Below are positions 49,950 to 62,871 of a stretch of 64,000 nt of DNA, in pieces. Position 1 is the first letter of the stretch; the number at the start of each line of letters is the position of its first letter. The position numbers were made by a program, and so were the translations under genes. The notes under the pieces are model-generated. The model ran no database searches. It saw only the letters and a program-made list of their open reading frames with translations, and was not told the DNA's origin. The stretch is from Loxodes magnus (Eukaryota > Ciliophora > Karyorelictea > Loxodida > Loxodidae): NCBI GenBank assembly GCA_946699065.1, contig CAMPDV010000059.1:620001-684000 (forward strand), read 5' to 3'.

Positions 49950-52891
49950 ATGAAAACTTAGAACGAAATGTCATATCACGATCTGTACATTAACTTGCTT
50001 TAAGTTAGGTAAGAAATAAGGAAGAGATATCTTGAAAGTTTGTTTTAAAATGCTGCAATAAATTCTAAACCTAAAGAGATACGACAAAGATCAGCGACTC
50101 CTAATATTTACAAAGAAAGAAGTATTTCACCTTTTTCAATCGCTAGTAATGCTACTCCTTTAAGAAAGAGTTTGAACAGCAGTGAAAATCGAAGTAACAT
50201 AAAAGTTCTTAAGGAAAGTTTATAGAATTAGATAAATTTATCAGGCAAATATGATTTATAACAATTTTCTACTTATGAGAAATTAACTAGGCCTCAAGCT
50301 GATTTCAATATCTCTTAATCACAAAATAGAAACCTCTATTAGTATGAAAAATATCTCAAACTCAAAACTTAATAAAGGAAAAAATTTAACAATTACCTTC
50401 ATTCTGAGAAGAACCAAGATTCCAATCAACTTTAGGCATCTTAAGTACAAACTTAAACTAATAAAACCTTTAGCAGTTAGTAATTTTAAAGAGATTAAAG
50501 GATTAAAAGACTAAATTAAAATATGCTATATGGAGAATATAAATAACTAGATGATGAAAACCTCATATAGGCTAGACATAAGAAATCTTTTAATAACTCA
50601 ATAGATTCATCAAATTTATCAGAAAGTTCAAAACTAAGAAAATAAATAAATGATATCAAGTTTAAACTTAATAGCAAAAGAGATCAGTTAAATAAAAGCC
50701 AAGAGAAGCTTTATTAAATTCGTATACTTGCAGATTAGCATAATTAAAACACTGAAAATCCCTGAAAAAATACATTAAATCAATCTATTGCAAAAAAGGA
50801 AAGTCCTTATGAAAGAACTCCATATTAAACAGTATATCATTCAAGGTAAAGCTCTTAGTCTATATAATAAAACTTGACAAAACTAAGCTCAAATACATAA
50901 AATTATGAAAATCCATTTAGTTCAAAGCAACTGATTTCAACTTAGTATTTTAAAAGCTACATTCTATTAAGAAGTATGAATAGGATCAAAAGAAAGTTTT
51001 TAAAAAAAGTATGGAAAAGCTTCCTTGATAACTTACAATAGTTTAAAGCTGTTGAAGATTTAGCTTACTCTTTATAAAAGTTTAGTTCTAATCAAATTAT
51101 AAAAAAAGCATTTTAGGATATAAAATACTATTCCTTTTATTTAGTACCTATTATTTATGGAAAGCAAATACTTTAACTATTCGTAAATCGAGTTAGAGCG
51201 AAAAAAGCTTTTTAGGTAATTACATAGTTTGTACTGGATAAGATTTAAATGGAAAGCTTTTAAATAGGGATAAATATAATCAACCAACACATAAAAAAGC
51301 AGCTTTAGGAAATCTTTTATATGATATAAGTGAACTCTGCATACCTTCAAAGAGAATAAGAAAAGCAAGCTATAATCAAGGAAGGATTACTATTAATAGA
51401 CAACTTTCTAAAAGTTAAAACTAAACTTATTTTCTAGCGCTCTTTTTAGCATTTTATCAAGCATATGCTAATAACGAAAAATCAAGAAAGTGGATCTCTC
51501 ATTTTATATGTAAGATTTTTATTCAGAACATACTGGAACAAAAGCTGGTTAACTACATTTTTTATGGTTTCTATTAACTGCAAAAGAATAAAAATTGAAT
51601 AAAGAATATAAGCAGCAAGCTTGCTTTCATCTTCTCCTTATCAGAGAAATTAGCCAAAAGAAACTATAGAGAAAGTAATAAATGAGCCTTTGGAAAACTA
51701 TAGGACTATTCTTATTTTGTTTTATCTCAAAATAAAATAAAGAATAACTAGCGAAAAAATGAAATTTAGCTGAGAGTGTAGAAAGAAAAGATGCTTAAAT
51801 AATTAGTAAGCAAATATCAGATATTACATATTTAATCCTTTTTAGGAGTATTAACCTAATTGAAGAAAGTAGTTCAAAATTTCAAAATGGGTATAGTGAT
51901 ATTACGTCGAAAGGTAATTTCATTTACGAACATTAAAATAAAAGTTTATTTTTAAAAGTGAAAATACAACATCAGAAAATTCGATATTCTATCAGTTAAG
52001 GCATAACTATTCTGTTCCAAGTTTAAAAGGATTTAGAATAAAATGATTTAGTCTAAATTTAAATTTAAATTTCTTATTTGAAAAGCATTAGTCACTAACA
52101 AGTACTTAGCATAGAGTTTTATTAGAGGAATAGAAGAGAGAGTCTTCCTTAGTTATTTTAAAAAATTAGAAGTGGAAGAATAAAGCTATTAATAGGAAGA
52201 AGTTGATCAATGTGACTATGAGCAGTAAGAAGTTAAATATTAATCAGAATTTAATAATTCTTATAAGTAAAATTAGCCCTCTTCTATTATTGAATCTAAT
52301 AGCGAAGCTTCCTAAAAAACTTCTAAAAAAGAAAAAAAGAAGAAAGTTCAATAAGAATTGAGTGCTGAAACATCATAAGATGGGAACGATTTAACTGAAT
52401 TAGCTTATAAAAAGTTCAAAAAATTAATGAAAAAGAAATTGAAAAAATTAAAATCTTCAAAAGGAAAAAAAGAACAAAAGAAAAAGAAAAAAGATAAAGA
52501 AAAGTCAGAAAAATCTGAAAAATCTGAAAAATCTGATAAAAAGAAAAAGTCAAAAGATAGTGACAAAAAGAAAAAAAAGAAATTGAAGAAGAAAGCCTTC
52601 TAATTGCTTTCTAAAATAGATGTTATTGAGCAAATGCTGTAAAGATATTTAGAAGAAAACAATTTGGAAATAGACGAAAAATATATATAAATAGCAGATG
52701 AAATTTAATAAGAAGCGTAAATTACTTAACTCGAAGACAAAAAGAAAAAGAAGGATAAATAAAAGTAAAAAGAAGTTAAAAAATAAAAATAAAAAACTAA
52801 TAATAAAAATTTATAAATGACTTAGATACCAGAGGAAGGTGAGGAAGAAGAAGTTACATCGTCGCAATCAAACAAAAGTGAAAATGATTGA
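49950..52891 (+). CDS. SFI1-like centrin-binding repeat protein
   Basis: Sfi1 proteins carry long helices with repeated Leu/Phe...Trp-Lys motifs that bind centrin at centrosomes and basal bodies. After a Ser/Gln-rich head (about 300 residues) the middle contains helical repeats of that style: RIKRKFLKKVWKSFLDNL, RAKKAFQVITQFVLDKIQ, KLVNYIFYGFYQLQKNKNW, KVYFQKWKYNIRKFDIL and KFKFLIWKALVTNKYLAQSF. A 17-nt intron at 51510-51526 is required to keep the repeats in frame. The C-terminal 250 residues are extremely Lys/Glu-rich, with a tandem Ser-Glu-Lys tract and a final acidic-serine end. Trp codons include TGA (KNKNW, FQKW, FLIWK). The stop is TGA at 52889; 974 aa. The SFI1 assignment is from repeat style, not a full profile match. 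Confidence 0.6.
52505..52540 (+). repeat. 9-bp tandem repeat encoding Ser-Glu-Lys
   Basis: The unit tctgaaaaa occurs four times with small changes inside the SFI1-like gene, within a longer lysine-rich coding tract. It is a likely length-variable microsatellite. Confidence 0.8.
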
Positions 52892-53886
52892 AACAATTAG
52901 CTTTAAAGAACCGATAAAAATTTATTATTTGATTTAATATTTAAACTAGTTTAAAAACATTAAATTTAAGTTACTTTTTGGCTAAAATCACATTTATTCA
53001 TATTTTTGTTATTTTATAACCAACTTTACAGAAAATCATATATATTAATAATTTAATAGAAACATAATTGTAATGCTAAGAAAGGGAGTATTATAATTTA
53101 TAAGCAGTTTTCTATTAAAACATCTTCTATTTTTATTTAAGTCCCTTATTTTGATTTTATATATGAATGATTAATAATTGATTTTCTATATTTAATAAAC
53201 TAAGTACATTAGTTTAAAATATTAATAAAATATCCTTATAGTATTTTTTAAATGCTTATGCTTATTTTATATAAAGAGTATTTCACCAAAGTCTTCTAAT
53301 ATTATTTTAATCAATTAGTTGCATTTAATTTTTATTTGAACCTGATTCTTTTAGAATTTGAACTTTCTATTTATATTATAAGCTATATTTATTAACTTTT
53401 GAAGTTAATAGTTCCTATAAATTAATATTTCTATTACTTTCAAAGTATTATTCATTTAATTTTATTTCTAAAATCTCTTTTATGACAAGTTTAAGTAGAA
53501 GAATTAGAAGTTAAAGCTAAATAAGATTATTCTATTAAAATGCTATAAGTTTAAAGCAATCTTTATTTGTCAAAAAGTATTGGAAAATAATGTGAAAGGA
53601 GCAAAGTAATAAAGATATTCTTTTTCTTAGCTAGCAATATAAAAAGTAAAGCATTCAAAATATCTAAGATATAAAAGCATTAAATAAGCATAAGCTTTAT
53701 AAGCTAACTAATTAATCTATTTTCAGTTACTAATTAACAATCTTAACGTTTGAATGAGAGTATTATTAAGTTTAGTGAAGTGCTTTGCTTTTTTAATTTT
53801 TTAGGTATTTAAAATTATAATGCATTGGGTAATAATTTATGCCTTTAAAATTCTATCTTTAAATAAAACAATTAATACTCGTTAAA
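52892..53886. other. 1-kb AT-rich spacer upstream of kinesin
   Basis: No gene recognised; contains the presumed kinesin promoter. Confidence 0.4.
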
Positions 53887-56340
53887 ATGGTTGATAATAG
53901 AATTAAAGTCGGGATAAGAATCAGACCAACACTAACATCTGAAATAGGTAAAGAAATAGTAGCTTATCCCTCGGAAGATAAAACTTCCATTCAAATCTAG
54001 GATGGAACTCACTATATAGAAAGCAAATATGATCAAATTTTTATTCCAGAAAGCGAATAGAGCGAAGTTTTTTAATTTGTTGAAGAAAGTATAAAAGGAA
54101 TTTTGAAAGGATATAATTGTACTATTTTAGCTTATGGATAAACTGGTAGCGGAAAAACTTACACAATGTTTGGATCGAACTGAGAAAATAATTTTAGACA
54201 ATAAAATAATTACTAAAAAAACCATGGAATAGTACCAAGGTCAGTTTCGCTCATATTTGATAATATATAAGAAATATAATAGTAAAAAGGAAATTTTTCA
54301 GTATATTGTAGTTTTTTGTAAATCTACAATGAAAAGATTTATGATCTACTTCAAGATAATGACAAATAGAATCCTTTAAATTTAAGAGAAGACTAAAATT
54401 TCGGAATTTTCGTTGAGAATTTATCTGAATATATAGTATAGAATTCAAGAGATTGCTTGGCGTTAATCAGAAGAGGAGACAGAAATAGAGTTGTCAGACA
54501 AACAAAACTCAATGCCCATTCTTCAAGAAGTCACACTATTTTTTAGATCCTTATAGAATCTGAAAAAGTAAATAAGAAAGGAAATTTAAAGAGAGCAAAA
54601 ATTAATATGTGTGACTTAGCAGGTAGCGAAAAATTTGATAAAGATAACGATATGTAGCAAAATCATCTAAATGAAATGACCAAAATAAATTTATCATTGA
54701 CAACCTTGGGTAAAGTAATTTCGGCATTGTGCAAAAACCAGAAATAGCAAACGCATGTACCATATCGTGATTCAAAACTAACGAGACTTTTGCAAGATTC
54801 TATAGGAGGCAATTGTAGTACTACACTAATAGCTACTATCTCTCCTATTTTAGAATGCTCTGATGAAACAATAAATACATTGAAGTTTGCTGATAGAGCA
54901 AAGTAAATAATGGTAAGAGTTAAAAAAAATGAGATAGATGCTACAAATGACTTAGTTGTCAGGAAACTCTAGCGAGAAATTGGTCATCTCAAAGAATTAC
55001 TAAATGTTAAAAGAAGAGGAAATAATAACGATCTAACTTTTACTGTTTTACAATTAAAGCAGGAAAATGATAGACTTAGGACAATGGTTTAAATAACACC
55101 TGAATTTGTAGAAAATTTATAAAAAGAAAACAAGTAGCTTAGGCTAGAACTTTAAAGACTGTAACTCTAGTCTTCTGCAGCTAGATCGACTATATCAACA
55201 GATATTTCTGCAATGTATAACTTTCGAGAAAGTGAGCTCAGATCAAGTTAGAGTTAATAGCCATTGGGTTTATAAGCTATCACTACTCCTGGAAATTAAA
55301 TAGGACTTGAAAATTAAAAAACTTTGGCTGATTAAATTCTCCCATCAGTTTAGTAATAAATAAGCTAAAATTAAGAAGATGAAAAATTTTAAAATATGAC
55401 TGTGAATAATAACTAAGCTAAAAAGGAAGAAGATTTAACATTATTAAGATGTCCAAAATGTACTCTGTAACCACCTTGCCAGCATTATTGAACACTTCAA
55501 TAACTATAATAAGCTTTAGTATAATAGCAATAGTAACCAATCACTTTGCCAGCAATTAAAGCGAACGCTGCTAAAGATTTTTCATAGCCAATAACGCCAT
55601 TAACTAGATAATCTATTAGATCCTTATAAAATTCTAAATTGCAGCCGATATCTGAAAATTCTACTCTATAAAGCTAAGGTTTTGCTAGACCATAAGTTAA
55701 ATCAGGAAGCGATTTACTAGAAGTAAGATTTAGAACTAAGAACAATTTAATCTAGTCAGGAAAAGGAAGCGTAACCTAGACTATTTAAGATATCGAAAGA
55801 GAAAAAAACAGAATGAACGAGCTAAAGAAATCATAAAACAGACTTATTACTCTTGAAAAAATAGAAAAATACAGAGAATAAAAGTTGAAGTCAGAAATTT
55901 AGAATTTAGAAAACGAGAAAAAAAGAAAAGACGAGGAAAGAAAGTAAAAAATAATGCAAGATTAGCTAAGAAGAAAAAGAATTGAAGAAATAAAATTAAA
56001 AATTAAAGAAAACGAAAAAGTAAGAGATCAAGCTATCGAACATCTTCGAGAAAGAGAGAAGTTGGCAGCTGAAAGGAAATTAAAAATAGAATAAAGCAAA
56101 AAGCAAAAGCAGGGGAAGCAAGTAAGAATTTAATTTTAGAAAAAGAAAATTTTAGATTATAAGAGTAAAAAGCAACAAATTATTGACTAGATTATCAAGG
56201 AAAGTTAGGTTGATCAATTAACTAATGTTTAACTAATATATTTTATTTTAATTATTTTATTCATTAAACTTCAAACATACTTTACTGTACAACAGGAAAA
56301 TAAAAACTCTTCCTAAATTTCAGCTTTTTATTCATAGTGA
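53887..56340 (+). CDS. kinesin-like motor protein
   Basis: An N-terminal kinesin motor converts ATP hydrolysis into microtubule movement. It starts [15 protein letters not shown] (beta-1). The P-loop [15 protein letters not shown] lies at about 54130-54174, with its Gln encoded by TAA. Switch I is NAHSSRSH and switch II is DLAGSE. Then come [16 protein letters not shown] (the microtubule-binding helix) and [11 protein letters not shown] at the motor end. A TGA directly after the P-loop region (GSNWEN) must be Trp. The motor is followed by a short coiled coil, a Pro/Gln/Ser-rich linker with the Cys/His motif CPKCTLQPPCQHYW (55450-55491), and a C-terminal charged coiled coil. An in-frame 18-nt intron is likely at 56122-56139. 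The subfamily is not assigned. The first TGA is at 56338, but the last about 40 codons are hydrophobic and spacer-like, so the true end may be earlier through an unseen intron. Confidence 0.93.
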
Positions 56341-57310
56341 AACAAAAATTAATAAAGTAAAAATTATTTCATATTTCTATATTAAAACTGAAATTTTAAA
56401 CATTTTATTAAAACATGAATCTAGCTTTTATCTCTATACTTGCTTATAAAAAAACAAATAAATTTAGGTTTTGAACTAAAAATGTAATTATAGAAATATT
56501 TAAGAAGTTTAAAGGAAAATAAATTAATCTCAATTAATAAAATAATTAAATATAAACTAAGGAATATAATTAGTCTCATAGTTAGCAAAGACTAAATTCG
56601 ACAAGTATTATAATAGTTATAAAGACTAATGTTCATATTTTTATAACTAAGTATCTATCTAGCAGATTAGAGTAATTATAGAATTTTTTTAAATATAGCA
56701 TGATTGAAATAAGTCAATAATTTTTAAGAATTCACTATTTTAGCTTTAAGAATTAAATTAAGTAAATAAATAAACTTTCTTATTTAATACTACCAGTTTG
56801 TACTATTAGCAAAAATGCATAGATGAAAATTTAAAGAATTGATAATTTAAAAAATTAAGTAAAAGAGAAATAAGAAAGTATTATAGTCATCAAGTATTAG
56901 AGCGATAATCCATAACCATTACTTAATAATCTCCTCAATTTTCTTCAAATTAATAATTGTTCACTCTAATCATTTATGGATTTGTATTATAGAAATACGT
57001 CTCTATTTTATTAGAATTAATACTAAAGATTTCTATTGTGTAACTCTAAAAGGAGTAAATAGCAAATAAAAACATTTAAGTTGTAAAGTTTTTAAATAAT
57101 AAAGTGACATTTGAATATTTTATAACTCAAATCATATAAAAGTACATCTATATAATATCTAAGGCTCTTTCTGAATAAAGCATAAAGTAAATATAAAGTT
57201 TTATACTTTAAACAAGTAAATTAAGCAAAAAGGTTTATAACGTTTTTAAAACTAAACAATAAGGATTTAGATAAATAAATTTTAAAGAAAAGAGAATTAA
57301 ATAATTAAAA
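56341..57310. other. 1-kb AT-rich spacer
   Basis: Between kinesin and the E3 ligase gene, same strand. No gene or element recognised. Confidence 0.4.
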
Positions 57311-58430
57311 ATGGGAGGCTCAGGAAGTTCAAGCCAAAATATGCCAAGAAATGTTGAAAGATCTGAAAGATCTGAAAGATCTGAAGGAAGTTCTTTTTTG
57401 CTTGAATAAAATGTTGAAGATAACTTATAAGCTTAATAGCAAAGCTTACTTTAATATTAACGTTAACCATGTGCAAATGTGAGACGAAATGAAAGGAAAC
57501 CAACAGCAACTTAACCTGTCACTTAAACCAAGACAATAAGAAATCTTGTTAATTTAAGAAAGGATACTATAGAATTGAATAGAGATACCTAAGAGAGTAA
57601 TATCTGTTGATTGACTTTTAAATTTGATAGCTTGTCACCATGCACAGTTAACATTTATCTAATGGCGTAAGAAGTTATAAGTCCTAATAACTTCTATACA
57701 AAATAGTAATTCCTTATTCAGTTTTTACGTGGATCTTAACAAATATCCATAGCCCTTGGGATATACCTTCTAATAAGGACTAGAATAGCAATTTCCTATT
57801 GGGGTTTATTAAATTAATCTAAAAATGTTTAAGGAAAATGAACTTGAGAATGTAGATAACTATAATTTTAAATATCCTATAGTTATTGAAATGGTATATT
57901 TTCTTATTCAGAAAACTAATGCAGTTAGCAATGACGATTAAGCTCATACATAACTTACTTACGGCTATTTTAAAAGAGAATCAGGAGAATTAGTAATTAA
58001 GCCCTTCTTATAAAAAATCTTACTAAACAATGAGAAAACTTATTAAATATGCGAAATATATGGATGCTAGTAAACAATCCATTAAATGGCTAACAAATAG
58101 ACCAAATTAGAAGAATATGAGTTAAATATTGGAAAGGAGTGTGTTATATGCTTTACTGAGTAAAAGGATACTGCTGTTCTACCCTGCAGACACATGTGCT
58201 TATGTGCTGATTGTGCTAATGTTTTAAGAAATTAAGCAAACGCTAAATGTCCTATATGTAGAAACAGTATTGAAAGCTTATTTTAAATAAAAATTTCAAA
58301 CAAGAAAGAAGAAAAACGTAATAAGGAGAAAAAGGAACGGCAAAGAAAAGAAAAATCATCTGATCAGCAAGATAGTGCAAGTAAAGGTAAAATTAAAAAG
58401 ATGTAGGAAGCAGAAGACTCAATAATTTGA
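57311..58430 (+). CDS. MGRN1/RNF157-type RING E3 ubiquitin ligase
   Basis: Mahogunin-type ligases have a conserved N-terminal domain followed by a C3HC4 RING. Here the domain includes LNRDTQESNICWLTFKFDS, CTVNIYLMAQEV, GLEQQFPIGVYQINL and YPIVIEM. The RING at 58140-58259 reads CVICFTEQKDTAVLPCRHMC, then LCADCANVLRNQANAKCPIC, very close to the MGRN1 RING (CRHLCLC...RYQANNCPICR in animals). Two introns: 16 nt at 57706-57721 (needed for frame) and 18 nt at 57894-57911 (in frame, inferred). The N-terminus MGGSGSSSQN has a Gly2 and could be myristoylated, as proposed for relatives. A Trp in the conserved domain (ICWL) is TGA. The stop is TGA at 58428 after a Lys/Glu-rich tail; 361 aa. The family assignment is secure. 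Confidence 0.93.
57356..57385 (+). repeat. 9-bp tandem repeat encoding Glu-Arg-Ser
   Basis: The unit gaaagatct is repeated three times, followed by a partial fourth copy, near the start of the E3 ligase gene; it encodes ERSERSERSE in the disordered N-terminus. Confidence 0.85.
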
Positions 58431-59533
58431 TTTAAATGTTTGTTTTTATTAATTAGATCTTTGTATTTCATTATAATTCTTAAATTCCTAGCTTTTAAAC
58501 AAATAAAAGTAAATAAATATCATTAAGCTTAGCAAGGAAAAGTAAATTTAACCTTAACTTATTTATTTAAAAAATAAGCATATGAGAATATTCTAAAATA
58601 GATTGATCCTTTTAATTAAAAAGCTTAGTTTGCTTAAAGTTTAGTTTTTAGTGATTTCATTATTTACATTTCATACTCGCAGGTTCCTATTATATCGAAT
58701 TTTATAAGCTAGCAAATCAAGAAAAGTCTTTAATTTAGAAAAAAATTAATTTAATAGCATAAGCTATTGATTTATCGCTACTATATTAATAGCAATCCCA
58801 TGAATTTAATCTTTCCTTTATACCATTTTTTAAATTTCATATTTAACTACACTTTTACAACTATTAGATTTAAAATAGACAATCTTTAATTTAATATTAA
58901 ATTAGTAATTTATCTATCAAAGCATCATTGTATATTTAGTAATTAAAGCTAGCTTTTATGACATTTTTTAATTTCAATCCTATTAATAATTATATTTATA
59001 ATGCTAAAATAGTATAAAATATGTTCATATTACTACTAATAACTGAGCATGTAATCTTAAGCAGCTTCCTTTAATATTAAAAATATTTTAATAAAGTTAA
59101 CTTACTAGCTTATCTAATGCTTTTATAAAATCTTTAACTATTAAAGCTTTAAGAATTTAGCATTGTGTATTTTATTTGTATCATCAAATGCTTAGCTCAA
59201 TTATATTTTAATACTTAAATTAATTCAAAATTTTGTTTTAAATGTTCTCCAATATAAGCTTCATAACTTTCAGCTCCTTAAATTTCATGAAGTAGATTTA
59301 TCAGATTAATTTCCAACTTGAAGCATATGACTAAGAGAAGATATGCTAGCATAAATTAATTATTAAGCTTCTTCAATATTTTCCTAGATAGCTGAAACTA
59401 TATAAAATAAGGCAGTGAACATAAAAAAGAGTATTAGTATGATTTAATAAATAGCTAGTAAATAGTTATTAATAAAGAGTTTGCTTATTTTCTATTATCT
59501 TTTTCTAATTAAATCTTTTGCTATTTACAAACT
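58431..59533. other. 1.1-kb AT-rich spacer
   Basis: No gene recognised between the E3 ligase and the seven-helix protein. Confidence 0.4.
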
Positions 59534-60970
59534 ATGCTGAGCATCTTATCTCTAATATTGTGATTTTTCCTGGGAGAATCTTCTCAATAGATTTAGCCTA
59601 AGCAAGAACTTTATGATTAAGTTGAGATTGTTTCTATTTCAAATTTTAGAGGCGTCGAGGAAAGTGATGTAGAGGTGTTTGAGGAATAGTTTCTTTAGTG
59701 AGACTACCAAGAAATAAAAAATTATCGTGATATTAAATTGAATTAAAATTTGAAAGCTAAGGATAGTAATTGTGAATACTTCTTTGATATATAGAATAAT
59801 CTAACACCTTAGGACATAAAATTCTTGTAAGGAAAGTAAAATCTCCCCTATATCTAAAGAAGTTTCCTCTAAAACACTAATCTAACGAATAATTTAAAGA
59901 AAATAGAAAATAAAAATTAAATATTTCTTAATCATAACAAACAAAATTAATCTTAATAAGAAAATTTGGAAATTTAATTGATATGGAAGCTGATTCTTAA
60001 ATGTGAAAACTATTAGTAAATGGAAGAATTGTATATAGTATTTTCATTTATGTGAGGGTTTTTTAGTATACTTTGGGTAATTAATGACTGCTTTTTCAAA
60101 GTCTATTCCTAAATTTTGCACAAGTGAATGACTGTTTTGATATTACTAAAATTTGTAATTTGCATAGGTTCAATTTACTTATCAGCAAGCTGTTCGTTTA
60201 CTAGCTAACTAGCAAAGTATCTTGTATTATTTATCTTATTTTTGCAAAGCTGATATGTCTCTCTTTTTTTCTCAATTATGCTGACAATTGGAAAAGGTTA
60301 TTTTATAGTAAAGGAGAAGTTTATCAGAAAAGACGTGTTGCTTATACTAACAGTAATGGCAATAGTTTATTTGGTTATAAGTGCTGCAAATATAGCTTAA
60401 AGCCAATTATATGTGATAATAGTTTTGATGTACATTGGCCTTTTTTATTTAATAGTATCGTAAGCTCTTTAAAGCTACAAATAAGTAGATAATTGATTGA
60501 GCAATGTTAGATAAAACAGCATCTAGTAAATAATTCCTACTATAGAAGAAAAACTAAAGATTATCAAGGTTTTTATAGAAATCATTGTCTTTTTTTTCGT
60601 TTCGTCTCTTGTTCTGTTGTCTGTTTTTAAGCTTTTTATGTAAATATTAAACAAGGAAACTGATACAATGACCATGATTAACAAGTGCGCTTAGGAAATT
60701 ATATGGTTTCTTACCTTAGTAGTTATATATTGAGTTTTAAGAAGCAAACCTAGAGGAGTCTACTTTCAGTTGCTATTTCTAAACGAAGAAGCCAACACTA
60801 TTCCAACTATTGTTCCACTTTTCTAGAGTTTAATTGCAAAAGAATGAGAAAGTCCGAGAGAGGAGAGGAAGAATGAAAAGCAGGAATAGCCTATAGTAGT
60901 CTTAAACCCTTAATTTTACAGTGAATTGCAAGGTAAATAATCTATACAGAAAGCAAGCATAAAAATGTGA
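59534..60970 (+). CDS. GPR107/GOST-type seven-transmembrane protein
   Basis: GOST proteins (GPR107/108, TMEM87) are Golgi/post-Golgi seven-helix proteins with an N-terminal lumenal domain, linked to membrane traffic. The 478-aa product has a signal peptide (MLSILSLILWFFLGESSQ), a polar lumenal region to about residue 170, then seven hydrophobic helices. The third to fourth helix region LTIGKGYFIVKEKFIRKDVL parallels the GPR107 G-x-G-x-x-x-I-x...L-x-x-K-D signature, and WFLTLVVIYWVLRSKPRG precedes the cytosolic tail, as in the family. Several helices contain TGA-encoded Trp (ILWFF, FMWGF, LHKWM, LQSWY, VIYWV). The apparent end is two consecutive TGA codons (60968, 60971). No introns needed. 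Family fit is good; the precise subfamily is open. Confidence 0.8.
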
Positions 60971-62352
60971 TGATTGCATTTTAGTCTTAAACAGCATCCG
61001 TTCAATTACAATCTTCGAACATTTAAAGCGATTTTTCTAAACATTAACTTTAGGATAATTAATAATAATTTAAGATTTAATTAGCATTTACTACTTTAGT
61101 TAACCAATTACTTGGCTTCTTAGCTATTTTCTAAATAACCTCTACTAATTTAAAGCTTATCTAAATAACTAATTATATAAATCTAGTGAACAGTCAATTA
61201 TAAGTAACTATATTTTATTTAGAACTAAATAACTATAGAAACTATTAGCAAAGCCTAATATCTCTTCCTTAATTCTTTATTCAAATCTAAATTTTCTTTT
61301 ACTTGCTTTAAAAATTAATCACTTTAGCTATAACAATAATGCCTACTATATGTACCAATAGTAAATAGTAGTATCTATTACTTTTTAATTAAATTTCTAG
61401 GAATAAAATTAAAAGTAATAGGCATTAAAGCAGCTAGAATACAAACTAAAGAGATTATAATAGATTAAAGCATATTAATATAGCAACCATCTTAATTAAT
61501 CAATATATCAACACTACATTATAGCAAAATACAGATTTGTAATAACTAATTTGTTTTGGAATTAAGGTACCTTTCATAATAAGGTAAGTATTAACTATAA
61601 AGGAAAATAAAAAATCTATAGAACACTTATGAAGATATCTCATTTGGATTTTGCAAGCATCTTTAAATAAATTTACTTATAGATATATAACTAGCTTAAA
61701 ATTAAAAATAGCAAGGATATTTTAACTAAATTACTATAAATAAGCAAGCAAATTTTATTATAATTCATTAATTTATCTATAAAACAAATTTAAGTACAAG
61801 AGAATAAAAGCTAACTTATTTAATAAGCTTTATTTAATATGGTTTAATTAACTATTAAGTAGAGCAAATTTCAGCTTGTAAAGATATCATTCTTCTCTAG
61901 ATTAATCTTCAGCGTGAAGTATTTAAGTTACTGTAAGTTATTAAATGAAGTCTGGATTCTAAATTAAGCATTCTCTTGTGAACGCTTTAATTGATTTAAG
62001 TTTTAGTGATTGATATTATAGTAGATTTAGATTTATTACATATTAATTCATACCTTAAGTTGTATTAAAACTAGCTTTTATTAATTAATATACCTTAAGA
62101 TTTTATTAGATAATTTGAAAAAGTTTTAATTAAATTTAGTTTCTGGTTTCAAAATAAACAAAGAAAGATAATAAAAACTTGGATTTAAAGAAAATAAATT
62201 TAGATATTAAGCTGTTACTAAAGAGAAGGCAATAGACTAATTAGAAATAGTTATAGTTAGAAGAAAAGAAAGAAGTAGTAGTTATAGATCTACATAAGAT
62301 ACTAATATCAATACATGTATTTAGATTTTAGATTATTTCTCTTTAAAAAATA
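60971..62352. other. 1.4-kb convergent AT-rich spacer
   Basis: Lies between the 3' ends of the GOST-type gene (+) and the 172-aa gene (-). The first about 100 bases are richer in GC and remain open if the TGATGA is read as WW. No gene recognised. Confidence 0.4.
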
Positions 62353-62871
62353 TCAGAATTGTTCCTTTCCACTTTGTGGACTTATTTCTAAGAAATCAAA
62401 GCTTGGATCTCTATATTGCAAATATTGCTATCTTCTAACCCAATCAGCTATAAGAGTTCTTCTATAAAATCTTCCCCTTTTAAAGTCGGCTGTTTCAACA
62501 GTAACATCTAAATCCCAATCCGAGATAAAATATCCATTCTTATATCAAAAGAGTTTTATTCTTTACTCATAGATTTCATTGAAGGTTCTTACAACAAAAG
62601 GTTTTCTTAAAGGAATTTATTATCCATAATCCTCCTTCCACTTATTATATTTTCAGATTTAATAATTTATAATTTGTATAACCATTCCAATACTTAACCC
62701 TAAATATCCAACTAATAGAAGCTTAGTAATATTCGTCCTTTAAAACTAAGCAGGAGTGTACAAAGCCAAAGTCCTTTAGAATAAATCATAGTGATTCTTT
62801 CTTTATAAAATATTTCTATATAACCTTCTTAGTTGAAAATTATCAAAGAATCTTAATATGACTGGTTACAT
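62353..62871 (-). CDS. single-pass membrane protein, 172 aa
   Basis: The start at 62871 gives MQPVILRFFDNFQLRRLYRN, a basic, amphipathic N-terminus that could be a mitochondrial presequence. One clear transmembrane helix follows (TKLLLVGYLGLSIGMVIQII, about residues 52-71), then a charged, aromatic soluble domain (KNGYFISDWDLDVTVE, FYRRTLIADWVRRQQYLQYR). The stop is TGA at 62353-62355. TGA codes Trp twice (QIWKYN, LFWYKN). No intron. The layout, basic leader plus one helix plus a soluble domain, fits an accessory subunit of a mitochondrial inner-membrane complex, but I recognise no family. Coding status is well supported by composition. Confidence 0.7.
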
